64,000 bases of DNA. Source: Halioxenophilus sp033283405. Lineage in GTDB: Bacteria; Pseudomonadota; Gammaproteobacteria; Pseudomonadales; Cellvibrionaceae. Position numbers and translations under genes: made by a program. The stretch is from contig NZ_JAWMQR010000002.1 of assembly GCF_033283405.1 (NCBI RefSeq), positions 620,001-684,000 of the forward strand. The letters are read 5' to 3'. The notes beneath the pieces are model-generated. The model saw only the letters and a program-made list of their open reading frames with translations. It searched no databases and had not been told where the DNA came from. This document shows positions 16,930-26,211 of this stretch, in pieces (position 1 is the first letter of the stretch; every line of letters begins with the position of its first letter).

Positions 16930-17214
16930 TCAGAGCAGATTGGCACTATCGCTGTTACTGCATTGCCGCTTGCATTCGTAATAGATATTTACGCACATAA
17001 GCTGGCAGGTTTTGGTATCGGGCCCATCGCTGCAGTTATTTTGGCACCAACGCGCCTCGTCACGGCAGCTCGATTTGCAGCTGCGCCCCTGGGCTAACAA
17101 CCATGACTCGGTGTCACCCGCCTGTGCGGTGGGGCAAAATGTTGCCGCGGGCTCTTCGGCATGACTTGCGAGACTTGCGCCTAAAATGCATAGCAAAACA
17201 ATCTTCTTATACAT
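16930..17214 (-). CDS. Small exported Cys-rich protein with paired C-x3-C motifs
   Basis: A 94-residue protein with a clean signal peptide (residues 1-19, ending SHA), so the mature form is about 75 residues and exported. The mature part has nine cysteines. Eight of them form two identical blocks, C-x3-C-x6-C-x3-C, separated by eight residues. Spacing of this kind suggests two helical hairpins held by disulfides, like the twin CX3C proteins, or a metal site. I recognise no family. It is monocistronic with its own terminator downstream. Confidence 0.75.
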   Translation of the reverse strand: MYKKIVLLCILGASLASHAEEPAATFCPTAQAGDTESWLLAQGRSCKSSCRDEARWCQNNCSDGPDTKTCQLMCVNIYYECKRQCSNSDSANLL

Positions 17215-17442
17215 GGTGGTTACACCTGGGTCAGAGTTGTCTATCTCACATGCGAATCCCTTTGCAAAATGTTGGCGTGCAATGTTTTATCTGAAATGAG
17301 TAACTGCATGTCAAGGCGCATGCGGTGTTACGCGCCAGCGATTGGGGCGAATAAGTGCAAAGAAAAGCTAAGATGATTTTCCAAGCGTAGCGAACAGATA
17401 GATTCGCACGCTCAGAATTAGGGGAGTAATTGATTTACAAAG

Positions 17443-17467
17443 AAAAACCGCCGGCGTTCGGCGGTTT
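17443..17467 (-). terminator. Rho-independent terminator
   Basis: AAACCGCC pairs with GGCGGTTT around a seven-base loop and runs into a short T tract on the minus strand. It lies about 85 bases after the Tat-protein gene. The rest of the 17215-17551 gap holds no gene that I can see. Confidence 0.75.
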
Positions 17468-17551
17468 GCCACAAATAGCACAGGTCAAAGCAGACAAAGG
17501 AGAAAACTGTTAGCTGTTGCTCCGAGCAGGACAGCCTGCCCGCAACAGCAA

Positions 17552-18694
17552 TCACGGCAAATGGGTAAACACCTCTGGCAGCGATGAGCGCTCCACCATC
17601 CCTACGGTCTCTTCACCATTCCAGCGGTAGATCGCATGGGCCTGCTGCACGATGGGAAAACCGGGCGGCAACTGACCGGGTGCCCGGGAGCGGGTGTTAA
17701 TAAACGTTTTACCCTCCACAGAGATTTCACCCTCATCGGTGGCCAACACAAACGAGACATCGTCCCCCTGAGTTTTTAACTCGGTAATCCAAGGCACCTG
17801 TATCACCCGGGCCGGTTTCAGCACACCACTGCCGTTGAACACATAACCCTCGTTGTAGGAGGGTTCGCCATCCTGACGCGGCGGGAAGGTATTAAAACCA
17901 AACGCCTTGCCACTGGGGAACACCGCCGACTGCCAGCAGTGCCCCCAAAACCCTTCGAATTTCCTCACCCCCTGACGACGGATGCGCAGGCCATTACCAT
18001 TAACCGGGTAGGTCTGATCACCCACCTGCATGCTCCCTTGGCAGCGGAACAGTTGTTCGTAACGGGGGCTAATAAATTCAGCCTGCTCGCCGTTTAAGGT
18101 GGTGTCGCTCTTTTTGAGCATGGAACCCGGCGCCCAAGGTGGCACCGCCATATGCATATCGATCGCAAGAGTCACTTGCGTCATTGGCGGTTGTTCTGGC
18201 CAAACTCCCTGAATCAGATCCATCGCCGTTGTCTCCGGCGCCTGGCCGGAAAAGGTAACCCGCCAGTGCTTAAACGGCTCCAGGCATTGAAAACTGACAC
18301 CGCCGGAACCGCGAATGGTGGGCCGTCCCTGAGCATCCAGTGCCGGGTGGGTTGGACCACTCTCATCGCGCAAATTGAGCACCCGGCCATCGGGAAAAGC
18401 GATATCCAACCAGACCAGCTGGTTATCCCATTTTTCTGCCAAGGCCTCCACGCCAATACGCAAGGCAAAGGCGCCACTGCGCTCTTCAATCCAGACATTC
18501 ACAGCATCGCGTAAGTCCGCTGTCGTCGGCCGCTGTGGCAAGACAAATTCTCTTTCCTGGTTAATACCGCCTGTCAAATCCATATCATTTACTGCCTTTG
18601 CTGTGTGAGGGAATACCAAGCTTCCAGAAGTCATCATGGATAACTCCAGGAAGGTACGCCGGGTAATTTTTTGCTCAAACCACTCCTGAAACAT
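17552..18694 (-). CDS. Tat-exported protein of unknown function
   Basis: A 380-residue protein whose N-terminus carries a twin-arginine motif, TRRTFLEL (residues 11-18), followed by a weakly hydrophobic stretch ending near AKA (34), so it is probably exported folded. The body has beta-rich phrases such as WLDIAFPDGRVLNLRDESG and CLEPFKHWRVTFSG. These recall lipocalin-like AttH/CrtC-type folds, but I do not assign a family. ATG start with AGGAG six bases upstream. The gene follows TonB receptor copy 2 in the same direction, with a terminator between. A Tat signal often means a bound cofactor; none can be named here. Confidence 0.65.
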   Translation of the reverse strand: MFQEWFEQKITRRTFLELSMMTSGSLVFPHTAKAVNDMDLTGGINQEREFVLPQRPTTADLRDAVNVWIEERSGAFALRIGVEALAEKWDNQLVWLDIAFPDGRVLNLRDESGPTHPALDAQGRPTIRGSGGVSFQCLEPFKHWRVTFSGQAPETTAMDLIQGVWPEQPPMTQVTLAIDMHMAVPPWAPGSMLKKSDTTLNGEQAEFISPRYEQLFRCQGSMQVGDQTYPVNGNGLRIRRQGVRKFEGFWGHCWQSAVFPSGKAFGFNTFPPRQDGEPSYNEGYVFNGSGVLKPARVIQVPWITELKTQGDDVSFVLATDEGEISVEGKTFINTRSRAPGQLPPGFPIVQQAHAIYRWNGEETVGMVERSSLPEVFTHLP

Positions 18695-18709
18695 AAACCA
18701 CTCCTGAAA
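18677..18709 (-). repeat. 15-bp direct repeat over the ribosome site
   Basis: The 15 bases TTTCAGGAGTGGTTT occur twice (18695-18709 and 18677-18691), separated only by the start ATG. The first copy holds the ribosome-binding site and the second encodes residues 2-6. It looks like a small local duplication that created a second AGGAG inside the coding region. Confidence 0.8.
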
Positions 18710-18813
18710 ATTGCCGGCTAACGAACGATTCTGTGCGTTGGTATTCGAGGCAATACCGCAATTTCACTGTGCAGAAGTCGAATATTTCAAAAGCCATTGG
18801 CCAAATGTCGGGC

Positions 18814-18843
18814 AAAAAAAGCAACGGCCCGAAGGCCGCTGCT
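18814..18843 (-). terminator. Rho-independent terminator of TonB receptor copy 2
   Basis: On the minus strand, AGCAGCGGCC-TTCG-GGCCGTTGCT is followed by a run of T residues, 20 bases after the stop of the receptor gene. Confidence 0.85.
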
Positions 18844-18862
18844 AATTATGCTGACACGCTTT

Positions 18863-21328
18863 TTAAAAGGTGTAGCGGAAGTTGACACCAACCTCTCGGG
18901 CTTTGGTGATCTGTATTTGCCGATAGTCAGAATTGAGGGTGACCTGGTTGACCACCGCCCCGCCGGACAACTGCTGATAGGTGACCGAGCCTGGGAACTG
19001 CTCACGTTCCAACACCTCTTCGGTATCAAACAGATTTTTGGCAAACAGCTGTACCTCCCAACCCACTTCCCGGTCGGCGATGCCGACGAAAAGATTCAGC
19101 AGGTTGTAGGCGTCGACATCGTCCAGTGGATTGATGGGATCATTTTTGGATTCACCGTAGAAGGTCCATAAACCGCGAACAAAACCATCGAAGCCGGCCA
19201 CCTCAAAAGAGTAATCGGAAGTGAGCGTGGCATTCCACAGGGGCGCATCGTTCGCGCGGAAATCCACCACACAGGAGGAGACGTTCTCTCCTCCCAAGAA
19301 GAAGTTTCCGCCGTTCACCGCTTCGATATCGGCCACGCTGGGAGCGCCGTCGACGTAGGCATCCGGGACACCATTGCCGTCGAGGTCGTTACAGGGGATT
19401 ACGCCGCTATCAATCTCCCCTTTGGAGTAGCTCAACTGGGCACCCAACTCCAGGTTTTCATTCGCCAAATACTTGGCCTCGAGCTCCAAACCAAACACAT
19501 CAATGGGTACACCAGAGATAAAGTTGTGAGTCTGCACGCTGGGCGCAACACCGATTATTGCACCGGTATTTGGGTCACGCAGCACGCCGTAGCTGTTGTA
19601 ATAGACCCCATCACCCGGGGCGCGATAGACGTAATCATCAAACGATTGCTTGTAGAGCGAACCGTTCAAGCGCAGGCGCCCCCCCATCCATTCGGAACGG
19701 ACGCCCACCTCGAACGAGCGGGACTCTTCTGGGTCGGTATCGGCAAAGGCGAGCTGGTTGGCTGATTTCAACGCACTGAAATCACCAATCGAGGCCGCCG
19801 GCCCCCGCCAGGAGGTGCCGTAGTTGACGTAACCCATAATGGTGTCGCTGAAGTTGTGCTTCAGTGATGCCGAGTAGATATCGGCATAGTTGGTGGTTTT
19901 ACCGTCGTTGCCCAATACCGAGCCCGGGCCGATCAAGATCACACCCACATCCAACAGACGCTCTTCCCGGTACTCAATGTAGCGGCCACCCACCGATAAC
20001 TCGGTGGTCTCGCCCAGCCGGAAGGAGAGATTGCCGTAATAGGACTCCTCAAAGGCTTTGTTTATGCTGGTTATTGGCGTACGGGCGACAAAATAGCTAC
20101 CGCTATCGAGATTCTCGATTAAGGTGGGGTTCAACAGAAAGGTATCGGGGATGTTGTCCAGCTTAAAGGCACCGACTACGTAGTCCATAAAACCAAACAG
20201 TGGCTCGGCCGATTGCAGACGCAGCTCATGGGCTTCACTGTCCTGCGTGGTTTTAGTCAGCTGGCCCACCGGGTACCAGGCGGCGATCAGGGCCGGGTCG
20301 TTGGTGCCGAGGGCCGCGCCGGTAACATCGCCGGACTCATCACTCAGCTCACGCTCCAAACTGAATTTGCTGTCGGCGTACACATACTTGAGCGCCTGGC
20401 CGGCGAATTCATAGGAGAGCTCCAAGCCCAGGCGCTCATGCTCCTGGCTATTTGTCTCCCGAAAGGAGGTCCCCAAACGATCGCTGGCGCTGATATCCCG
20501 GGAAAAGGCGGGTGGCGCCTTGCTCGGATCGGCTCGATAGGCCGACTCGACTTGGTAAACCGGCTCACGTTCGGGCTCAAATTTCTGGTAGTAGGCCTTC
20601 GCCGAGAAGGCATCGACAGGTTCAAATAGGGCCGTCACCCGATAGCCACTGCCCTTGTATGCGGACTCCTCACCGGCCAGATTTTCCACCTCATAGAGAT
20701 CATTCTCTTCCGCAAAACCGGCCAGTCGCACAGCAAATACATCCTCAACAATGGGTATACTGACCGCTGCGTTGATGTTGCTGGCGTTGGCGTCGGTGGC
20801 GGTAACATCAACATAACCGTCAAATTCATTCAGCGATGGGTCGCGGGAAGTGATGGTGATTGAACCCGAGGGTGAAGCCCGTCCGCGCAGGGTTCCCTGA
20901 GGTCCACGCAACACCTCAATCTGGCCAACATCGAACATCGCCTGTATTACCGATGAAGAGACGTAGGGGGCATCGTTAAAGTAGAACTCGACCGTGGCAT
21001 TATTGCCACTGGCGAAGGTATCGTACTTCACCCCGCGCATAGAGGCATTGGGGGCGAGACTGTCTTCCGAGAGGGTCAGGCCCGGCACCAAACCTTCCAG
21101 ATCTTCAAAATGACGAATATTGAGATTGGCAATCTGTTCACTACTGACCGCATTAACGGTGATCGGAACATCTTGCAAACCCTCGTCACGACGCCGGGCC
21201 GTCACGACAATTTCCTCCAGCAGACCGGCGTACTCATCACCAGACTGAGCAAAACTGGGAAGTGTGATTACCGCTGAGGCTGAGAGAATACTACTGGCAA
21301 TAAGGGTCTTGCGGAACTGTGGTTTCAT
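18863..21328 (-). CDS. TonB-dependent outer-membrane receptor (copy 2)
   Basis: An 821-residue receptor. The ATG at 21328 has GGGA six bases upstream; the frame's first possible start at 21340 is a TTG inside that site. It has a signal peptide (1-27), a TonB box EEIVVTA (38-44), and a plug with NIRHFEDLEGLVPGLTL and IEVLRGPQGTLRGR. The barrel ends REVGVNFRYTF with the terminal Phe. Plug and barrel blocks (APNAS-RGV, the NDDAYNLLNL-like DVDAYNLLNLF, FAKNLFDTEEV) match copy 1 closely, so the two are paralogues. The substrate is unknown. The gene is flanked by the Tat protein downstream and the pilin operon upstream, each set off by a terminator. Confidence 0.93.
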   Translation of the reverse strand: MKPQFRKTLIASSILSASAVITLPSFAQSGDEYAGLLEEIVVTARRRDEGLQDVPITVNAVSSEQIANLNIRHFEDLEGLVPGLTLSEDSLAPNASMRGVKYDTFASGNNATVEFYFNDAPYVSSSVIQAMFDVGQIEVLRGPQGTLRGRASPSGSITITSRDPSLNEFDGYVDVTATDANASNINAAVSIPIVEDVFAVRLAGFAEENDLYEVENLAGEESAYKGSGYRVTALFEPVDAFSAKAYYQKFEPEREPVYQVESAYRADPSKAPPAFSRDISASDRLGTSFRETNSQEHERLGLELSYEFAGQALKYVYADSKFSLERELSDESGDVTGAALGTNDPALIAAWYPVGQLTKTTQDSEAHELRLQSAEPLFGFMDYVVGAFKLDNIPDTFLLNPTLIENLDSGSYFVARTPITSINKAFEESYYGNLSFRLGETTELSVGGRYIEYREERLLDVGVILIGPGSVLGNDGKTTNYADIYSASLKHNFSDTIMGYVNYGTSWRGPAASIGDFSALKSANQLAFADTDPEESRSFEVGVRSEWMGGRLRLNGSLYKQSFDDYVYRAPGDGVYYNSYGVLRDPNTGAIIGVAPSVQTHNFISGVPIDVFGLELEAKYLANENLELGAQLSYSKGEIDSGVIPCNDLDGNGVPDAYVDGAPSVADIEAVNGGNFFLGGENVSSCVVDFRANDAPLWNATLTSDYSFEVAGFDGFVRGLWTFYGESKNDPINPLDDVDAYNLLNLFVGIADREVGWEVQLFAKNLFDTEEVLEREQFPGSVTYQQLSGGAVVNQVTLNSDYRQIQITKAREVGVNFRYTF

Positions 21329-21893
21329 AGGATTTCCCAATTATTATTATTTTTTATTGGTTCAACCAAACTCGCGCAAAGTCTACATATCTAGATAAAA
21401 CCGTTATGGCTCTAACTCGTTGTGCAGAACAGAAGTGACAGAGAATGGCTTAAAGAGACTGGTGTAAAACCGTTTAATTATTTTTTTACTTAACGTATTG
21501 GCTTTAGCACTCGGGCTAAATCTATCACGTAACAGAAAACTGTAAATAGTTTCGGATGGAAAAAACAATTTTTTGCGGTGAAGTCTGTTACCGCAGATCG
21601 CATTAATACTCTATAGCCCGCGCACCCCGTGCAGTTATCGCTTTGGCAGGCAAAGACCTTAAAATACCAGAGAATTTCCTCGCTACCGCAATAACAATTT
21701 TTCTGCTGCGCTCAGCGGTTCGCAACTGCGAACACTACTAAAAATGCTGCAGGTGCGTACAGAGGCCTAGCTAGGTAAGTCTGCCGATCGGTAAAAATAG
21801 TGGCAAAAATTAAGTGCCAGCAATGCAGCGGCCAATATTGATATATCCCCTCATCAACAATTCAAAGTCTACAACAGACAAGTCGCTGATTAC
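21329..21893. other. Upstream region of TonB receptor copy 2
   Basis: About 560 bases without a gene between the receptor start and the pilin-operon terminator. The stretch next to the receptor (21340-21560) is AT-rich and probably holds its promoter. No riboswitch consensus (for example B12) was seen. Confidence 0.45.
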
Positions 21894-21930
21894 CCAATAA
21901 AAAAGGCCGCGAAGCGGCCTTTTTTATTGG
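21894..21930. terminator. Bidirectional terminator of the minor pilin operon
   Basis: A perfect inverted repeat with 17-base arms (CCAATAAAAAAGGCCGC and its complement) around a three-base loop. It gives a GC stem plus a T-run on either strand. It lies 60 bases after the pilY1 stop. Confidence 0.92.
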
Positions 21931-21989
21931 TGGTAGTCTGCCACTAGCAGCGAACGACTGGTCACCCGCCGACTGCAGCCGCTCTCCGT

Positions 21990-24900
21990 TTAATTAATCT
22001 CTTCCCAGGAGAGGCGTCCTTCCTTGGCGGTGGTGTTGACGTTAACACCGTCCACCAATACGCCACCATCACTACCGGCGGTATAACGTTTTTTGCCCAA
22101 CATTTTCGACTCGGAGGGAAGCCCTGCAGAGAAGAGCATTCCCACATAGTTGGCATCACTGCCATCGATGGTACCGTCGTTATTAGCATCAAAAGCGGGG
22201 TCGGCAGGCGCCAATCCGGTTTTGAAATCAAAGCTCATCAGCCAACCGGTACCGCCCGAATCACAGGTGGTGCTGGAGGGGATAATAGTATTGAAAAAGA
22301 GCAGGTTGCTGACGATGGTCGCGCGGGTCACGGCACGTTCGCCAGAGACCGGGAAGTCCATATACCAACCACTCTTCGCACTCCAATCCATAGTGTTACC
22401 GGTGACGGTGCGCAAGCTACCGGATTGCACCAGGGTGCGAGGCTCCAGGTCACTCTCATCCAAGGGCGTGTTGGAACTGCTGTCCGGGTCGAGCACGGCG
22501 TAGAAGCTCTGCTCATCCAGGTTGGTGATATCGTCACCCAAAATGTACTGACCAGTACCAAAATAGACGGTCTCGCCTGTAGTGCCAGGAATTCGGGCTA
22601 CCAGCGGTGTAGTGGTAATCGGTTTTAAAGTATCGCCGGCCGTGGGGGCGGTGGAAGTCGATGTGGTTTTAAACAGTGGCTTGGGCGTGCTGCCGCTCTT
22701 GTAGCAGGAGTCCCAGTTGCTGCTGTTGTTGGAGGAGATATCAAAACACCAGAGGTTGCCGTACAGGTCACCGGCGTAGACGCGATCGGCGACGGAGTCA
22801 TTATTCAGATCCACTACCCGTGGCGAGGAGAGACCGTTCGGCCAGGTGGTGGAACCGACACCCGTAGAGATTTCGATGTAGTCACCGGAGGTCCAGCCAT
22901 CCATGCCCGCCTCAATATCCAATATCAGCAGTTTGGCGATACCATCGCCACCGCCATCTGGCGAGTTATAACCGTTGCCAACAATCACCGACCACTTGCT
23001 GTTTTTGGTCATGGCAACAGTCGGACGGCTGAAGGTATAACCCAGGTCCGGCTCATCTGCAGAGGAGAACTCCCACAGCACGTCATTGCCGGTGAAGGTG
23101 TCATCGGTCACATCCAGGGCATACAAGCCGCGGCCACCGGCGCGCACGCCGCCGACAATGATGGTCTTCCAGGCATCGGCACTACCGGAAGGATCAGTGA
23201 TATAGACATCCGCCGCCGATACCGTGTGATCAGCATAGAATTTATGAGAGTAGGTGAAACTGCTTAGGTAGTGCAGGCCTTCGGTAGTGTTGGCGGAGAC
23301 CACGAAACTCGGCACATAGGCCATCTCCTCATCACCACCACTGGAAGTAGTGGCAAGGTTGGCGTTAAAGCCGTGCAGCATGCCGTCATTGGAGCCGATA
23401 TAGACCATCGGTTTGCGGTTAACAGTACCGGTACGATAGCTCTCAGCCCAGGTGATATGGTTGTCAGCCCCGGTCGGGAAGGGCGATGCATCGGGATAGG
23501 TTGCGGTCGGATCACCAATAAACGAGGGGGTGGAGTTAACCAAATCACCCAACACGCTGTCGCGGTTTCTGAACTGGGTTCCCTCCAGGCTGGTATCGCC
23601 CATCAGGAATTGCATTACCTCTTGCGCAGTACCGTTGCCCGCTGACAAATCCGCCACCATCGCCGATGACAGGTTGGAGGGCGAGGCGTTCAAGTTGGCA
23701 ACCGTAAAGGCGACACCGTTACTGCCGTCATAGGTGAGAATATTGCGGCTGGTGTAGGTGGCCGCATCCAGAATGGCGGAAGCCTCCCAGGCCGGGTCGA
23801 TATTATTAATTGAGGTGGAGGTGGTGATGCCGTCAGTATCCAAAAACAGGCCGGAAGCCGGGTCCAACTCATAGTTATATAATTTACCGCTCCAGCGAGC
23901 GGTATTAAATTGGGCAATAAACACCGAGGAGCCGGTATCCAGTGAGCTGGAGTTAAAGGCCACCGCAGCGATCGAGCCCACCTCGTTAGAGATAGCGGAG
24001 ATCTGTGAGGTCAAGGCCGACAAAAGCTGGTCGGAGTCACTGGCTGAGATATAGGCACCGCCGCCATTAGTGGCCGCATCCGAGAACAGAGCATTACTGG
24101 CCGACTCGGAACCACCAATGCTCACAAAGTAGGAGATGATGTTGTTTCGGTAGGCATTGCCGGAGTCGTCATTAATGCCGGGCAGCCAATCGATATCGTA
24201 CAGAGCCGCAGCAACGTCATCCAAATAGTCCGAGCCATCGTAGCTGTAGCTGTAACCGGCAGTGTTTTTCTTGTCGTCACTGCCACAACCACCCGCCGCA
24301 CAATCCTGGTCGTAGTCGAGCATCAGGTTACTGCCGGAAAAGTCATCCTCGTCCATGGATGGGTCACTGCCGGTCACCGTTACCAGGAAGTTCTTACGGC
24401 ACCACTCGTTACTGTTGGCTGCCATCGGGTTAGTGCTGGCACTGGAAGGCAGAGAGAAACCATTGGCGACTGGGGTAATCTCCAATAGATCGGTAGCACT
24501 TACATCACTGGCGGTTACCCCGTAGGAGTCACCCGGGTGGGCGGTCACGGTGCCAACCCGGCCAGCAATAAAATAGCGGCCCACAGCCGCCACGGCACTG
24601 GCCAGCGGTGCAAAACCAAAAGCATCCACACCTGTGGACTCGTCACCGCTGCTGGTGCTGGTGTCGTAACCGATGGCCGAAATCATGGCCGACTGATTGT
24701 TGGAGATGGAATCCAGCGGCACCTGAATAACGGCATTGTCACCGGATTTTAAAAATTCGTTATTCAATTCAGAGTTGGTCAGAGTAACGCCCTGGCTGTA
24801 GGGGGTACTGGCCATACCACTCCATTGGCTGGTACCCCCCATATCGAAGGTTGCCAAGCCCACACGCACCTGGTTAAGGCCTTGCAGCACCCCAACCACG

Positions 24901-25550
24901 GACTCTTTCATGATCTCCAGTCGGGATTTTGTGTAAGGTTTACGGGTGGCACCCACACCAAAATTGGCGGGCGCGTAGTAGGCACCCGGTGAAGAGAAAT
25001 ACCAGTTGAGGAAGTTACCGGTGTAGGTAGTGTAGAAACTTAAACTGGTACCGTTGGAGCTCTTGTTAAAATCGGTACGCAGGGCCGCCTGGTAGGTCGC
25101 GTTACTGTTAAAACAGTACTCACCGGCGTTGTAGCCAAAAACGTAAGGGCTTAGTAGCGATAGTGAAATATCCGGGTCGAGTTCGATCTGGGCATTGCCC
25201 AGCGCATCCACCGACAAACTCACCTGATAAGAGGCGGCGTCGATGGCGGTGGCTGGTGAGTCGGCACAGGCGCTGCCTGCGCTTAACTCCGAACCATAGG
25301 CCGTTAGGGCATAATCCGTGGTGGAATCGTAGCGATAGAGAGTGGTGGGGTCGAAGGATTCGGCAACCAGGTGATCCATGCCACCAGAGCTGTCCAGCAG
25401 GAACATAATATTGGGTTCAGCCTGGGCACTCACCACCAACGGCGAAGAAGCGACCGAGTCGACCACCGGCGTGGCAGCGTGTGCGACCAACGCCACAGCC
25501 CCAGCGGGCAGGATCAAGGCGGCTAATATTTTCTGAGAGTAACTTTTCAT
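21990..25550 (-). CDS. pilY1: PilY1-type type IV pilus tip adhesin/assembly protein
   Basis: A 1186-residue protein. I use the ATG at 25550, which puts a normal signal peptide (MKSYSQKIL... to AHA) at the front; a GTG at 25589 with GAGG seven bases upstream is possible. The N-terminal half begins NIMFLLDSSGGMD, a von Willebrand A-like segment whose MIDAS motif is imperfect (D-x-S-x-G). The C-terminal half is the PilC/PilY1 beta-propeller, with MVYIGSNDGMLHGFNA and the calcium-loop block DLNNDSVADRVYAGD. Near the end DANNDGTIDGSD looks like a second EF-hand-like loop. PilY1 sits at the pilus tip and supports pilus extension, adhesion and surface sensing. Last gene of the operon. Confidence 0.92.
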   Translation of the reverse strand: MKSYSQKILAALILPAGAVALVAHAATPVVDSVASSPLVVSAQAEPNIMFLLDSSGGMDHLVAESFDPTTLYRYDSTTDYALTAYGSELSAGSACADSPATAIDAASYQVSLSVDALGNAQIELDPDISLSLLSPYVFGYNAGEYCFNSNATYQAALRTDFNKSSNGTSLSFYTTYTGNFLNWYFSSPGAYYAPANFGVGATRKPYTKSRLEIMKESVVGVLQGLNQVRVGLATFDMGGTSQWSGMASTPYSQGVTLTNSELNNEFLKSGDNAVIQVPLDSISNNQSAMISAIGYDTSTSSGDESTGVDAFGFAPLASAVAAVGRYFIAGRVGTVTAHPGDSYGVTASDVSATDLLEITPVANGFSLPSSASTNPMAANSNEWCRKNFLVTVTGSDPSMDEDDFSGSNLMLDYDQDCAAGGCGSDDKKNTAGYSYSYDGSDYLDDVAAALYDIDWLPGINDDSGNAYRNNIISYFVSIGGSESASNALFSDAATNGGGAYISASDSDQLLSALTSQISAISNEVGSIAAVAFNSSSLDTGSSVFIAQFNTARWSGKLYNYELDPASGLFLDTDGITTSTSINNIDPAWEASAILDAATYTSRNILTYDGSNGVAFTVANLNASPSNLSSAMVADLSAGNGTAQEVMQFLMGDTSLEGTQFRNRDSVLGDLVNSTPSFIGDPTATYPDASPFPTGADNHITWAESYRTGTVNRKPMVYIGSNDGMLHGFNANLATTSSGGDEEMAYVPSFVVSANTTEGLHYLSSFTYSHKFYADHTVSAADVYITDPSGSADAWKTIIVGGVRAGGRGLYALDVTDDTFTGNDVLWEFSSADEPDLGYTFSRPTVAMTKNSKWSVIVGNGYNSPDGGGDGIAKLLILDIEAGMDGWTSGDYIEISTGVGSTTWPNGLSSPRVVDLNNDSVADRVYAGDLYGNLWCFDISSNNSSNWDSCYKSGSTPKPLFKTTSTSTAPTAGDTLKPITTTPLVARIPGTTGETVYFGTGQYILGDDITNLDEQSFYAVLDPDSSSNTPLDESDLEPRTLVQSGSLRTVTGNTMDWSAKSGWYMDFPVSGERAVTRATIVSNLLFFNTIIPSSTTCDSGGTGWLMSFDFKTGLAPADPAFDANNDGTIDGSDANYVGMLFSAGLPSESKMLGKKRYTAGSDGGVLVDGVNVNTTAKEGRLSWEEIN

Positions 25551-25613
25551 CGAGCAACTTCTATTTAGGTAACTACGGCCGTTTTCCACGATCGGACCTC
25601 ATTAGCAAAAAGC

Positions 25614-26195
25614 TTATAAACGTTTTCCGTAAAAAGCCTGGATGATTTTTACGGATTGACCGTCGCGGCTCTCTCCTCTAGCCGTTACTCGCACTCCTGC
25701 GATCTCAGATCCCGCAAGGGAATATTCCTGACTGACATTCAAGTTATTGATTGAGCCGGAATCGGTGGATTGAGAAATATCCATATTGACCAGCTCTAAC
25801 ATATATTTCCCGGCCGGAACATTGCTATCGGTGAGCGTGGTGGCCACACGATACTTTGCCGAATCAGACCAGTTGGCGTGGGTTTTCATGCTCGCCTTAT
25901 TGGGTGCACTGCCGGCGGTGTACAGGCCACCATTGCCGTTGTCATTGAAGCCACCGGTTGAAACCAAGCCATTAATATAATCTTCGGCATCTGCCAAGGT
26001 TGTCTCTGCCGCTTCCAGTGCCAACTGGTTTTCACGCAGAGCGCCGGTCATTTTCTCTTGCAATAAAATGCTGTGCGAACTCGACAGCGCTGCGATAGTC
26101 ATCACCAGCAGCACAATCAATGCAACCGGCAAGGCCGCACCCTGTTGCATCGCCGGCGGCAAAGATTTCATTGTGGTTGGTTTGTGAAATACCAT
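25614..26195 (-). CDS. pilX: Type IV pilus minor pilin PilX
   Basis: A 193-residue protein with the PilX N-terminus: QQGAALPVALIVLLVMTI after a short charged leader, then EKMTGALRENQLALEAAE. The cleavage point is Gly-Ala in QQGAAL; as is usual for PilX, position +5 is not Glu. The ATG at 26195 has AGG nine bases upstream; a TTG at 26201 is less likely. It lies 16 bases after pilW and 63 bases before pilY1. PilX joins PilV, PilW and FimU in the tip complex that primes pilus assembly. Confidence 0.88.
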   Translation of the reverse strand: MVFHKPTTMKSLPPAMQQGAALPVALIVLLVMTIAALSSSHSILLQEKMTGALRENQLALEAAETTLADAEDYINGLVSTGGFNDNGNGGLYTAGSAPNKASMKTHANWSDSAKYRVATTLTDSNVPAGKYMLELVNMDISQSTDSGSINNLNVSQEYSLAGSEIAGVRVTARGESRDGQSVKIIQAFYGKRL

Positions 26196-26211
26196 AATCA
26201 ATTACCTCGCC

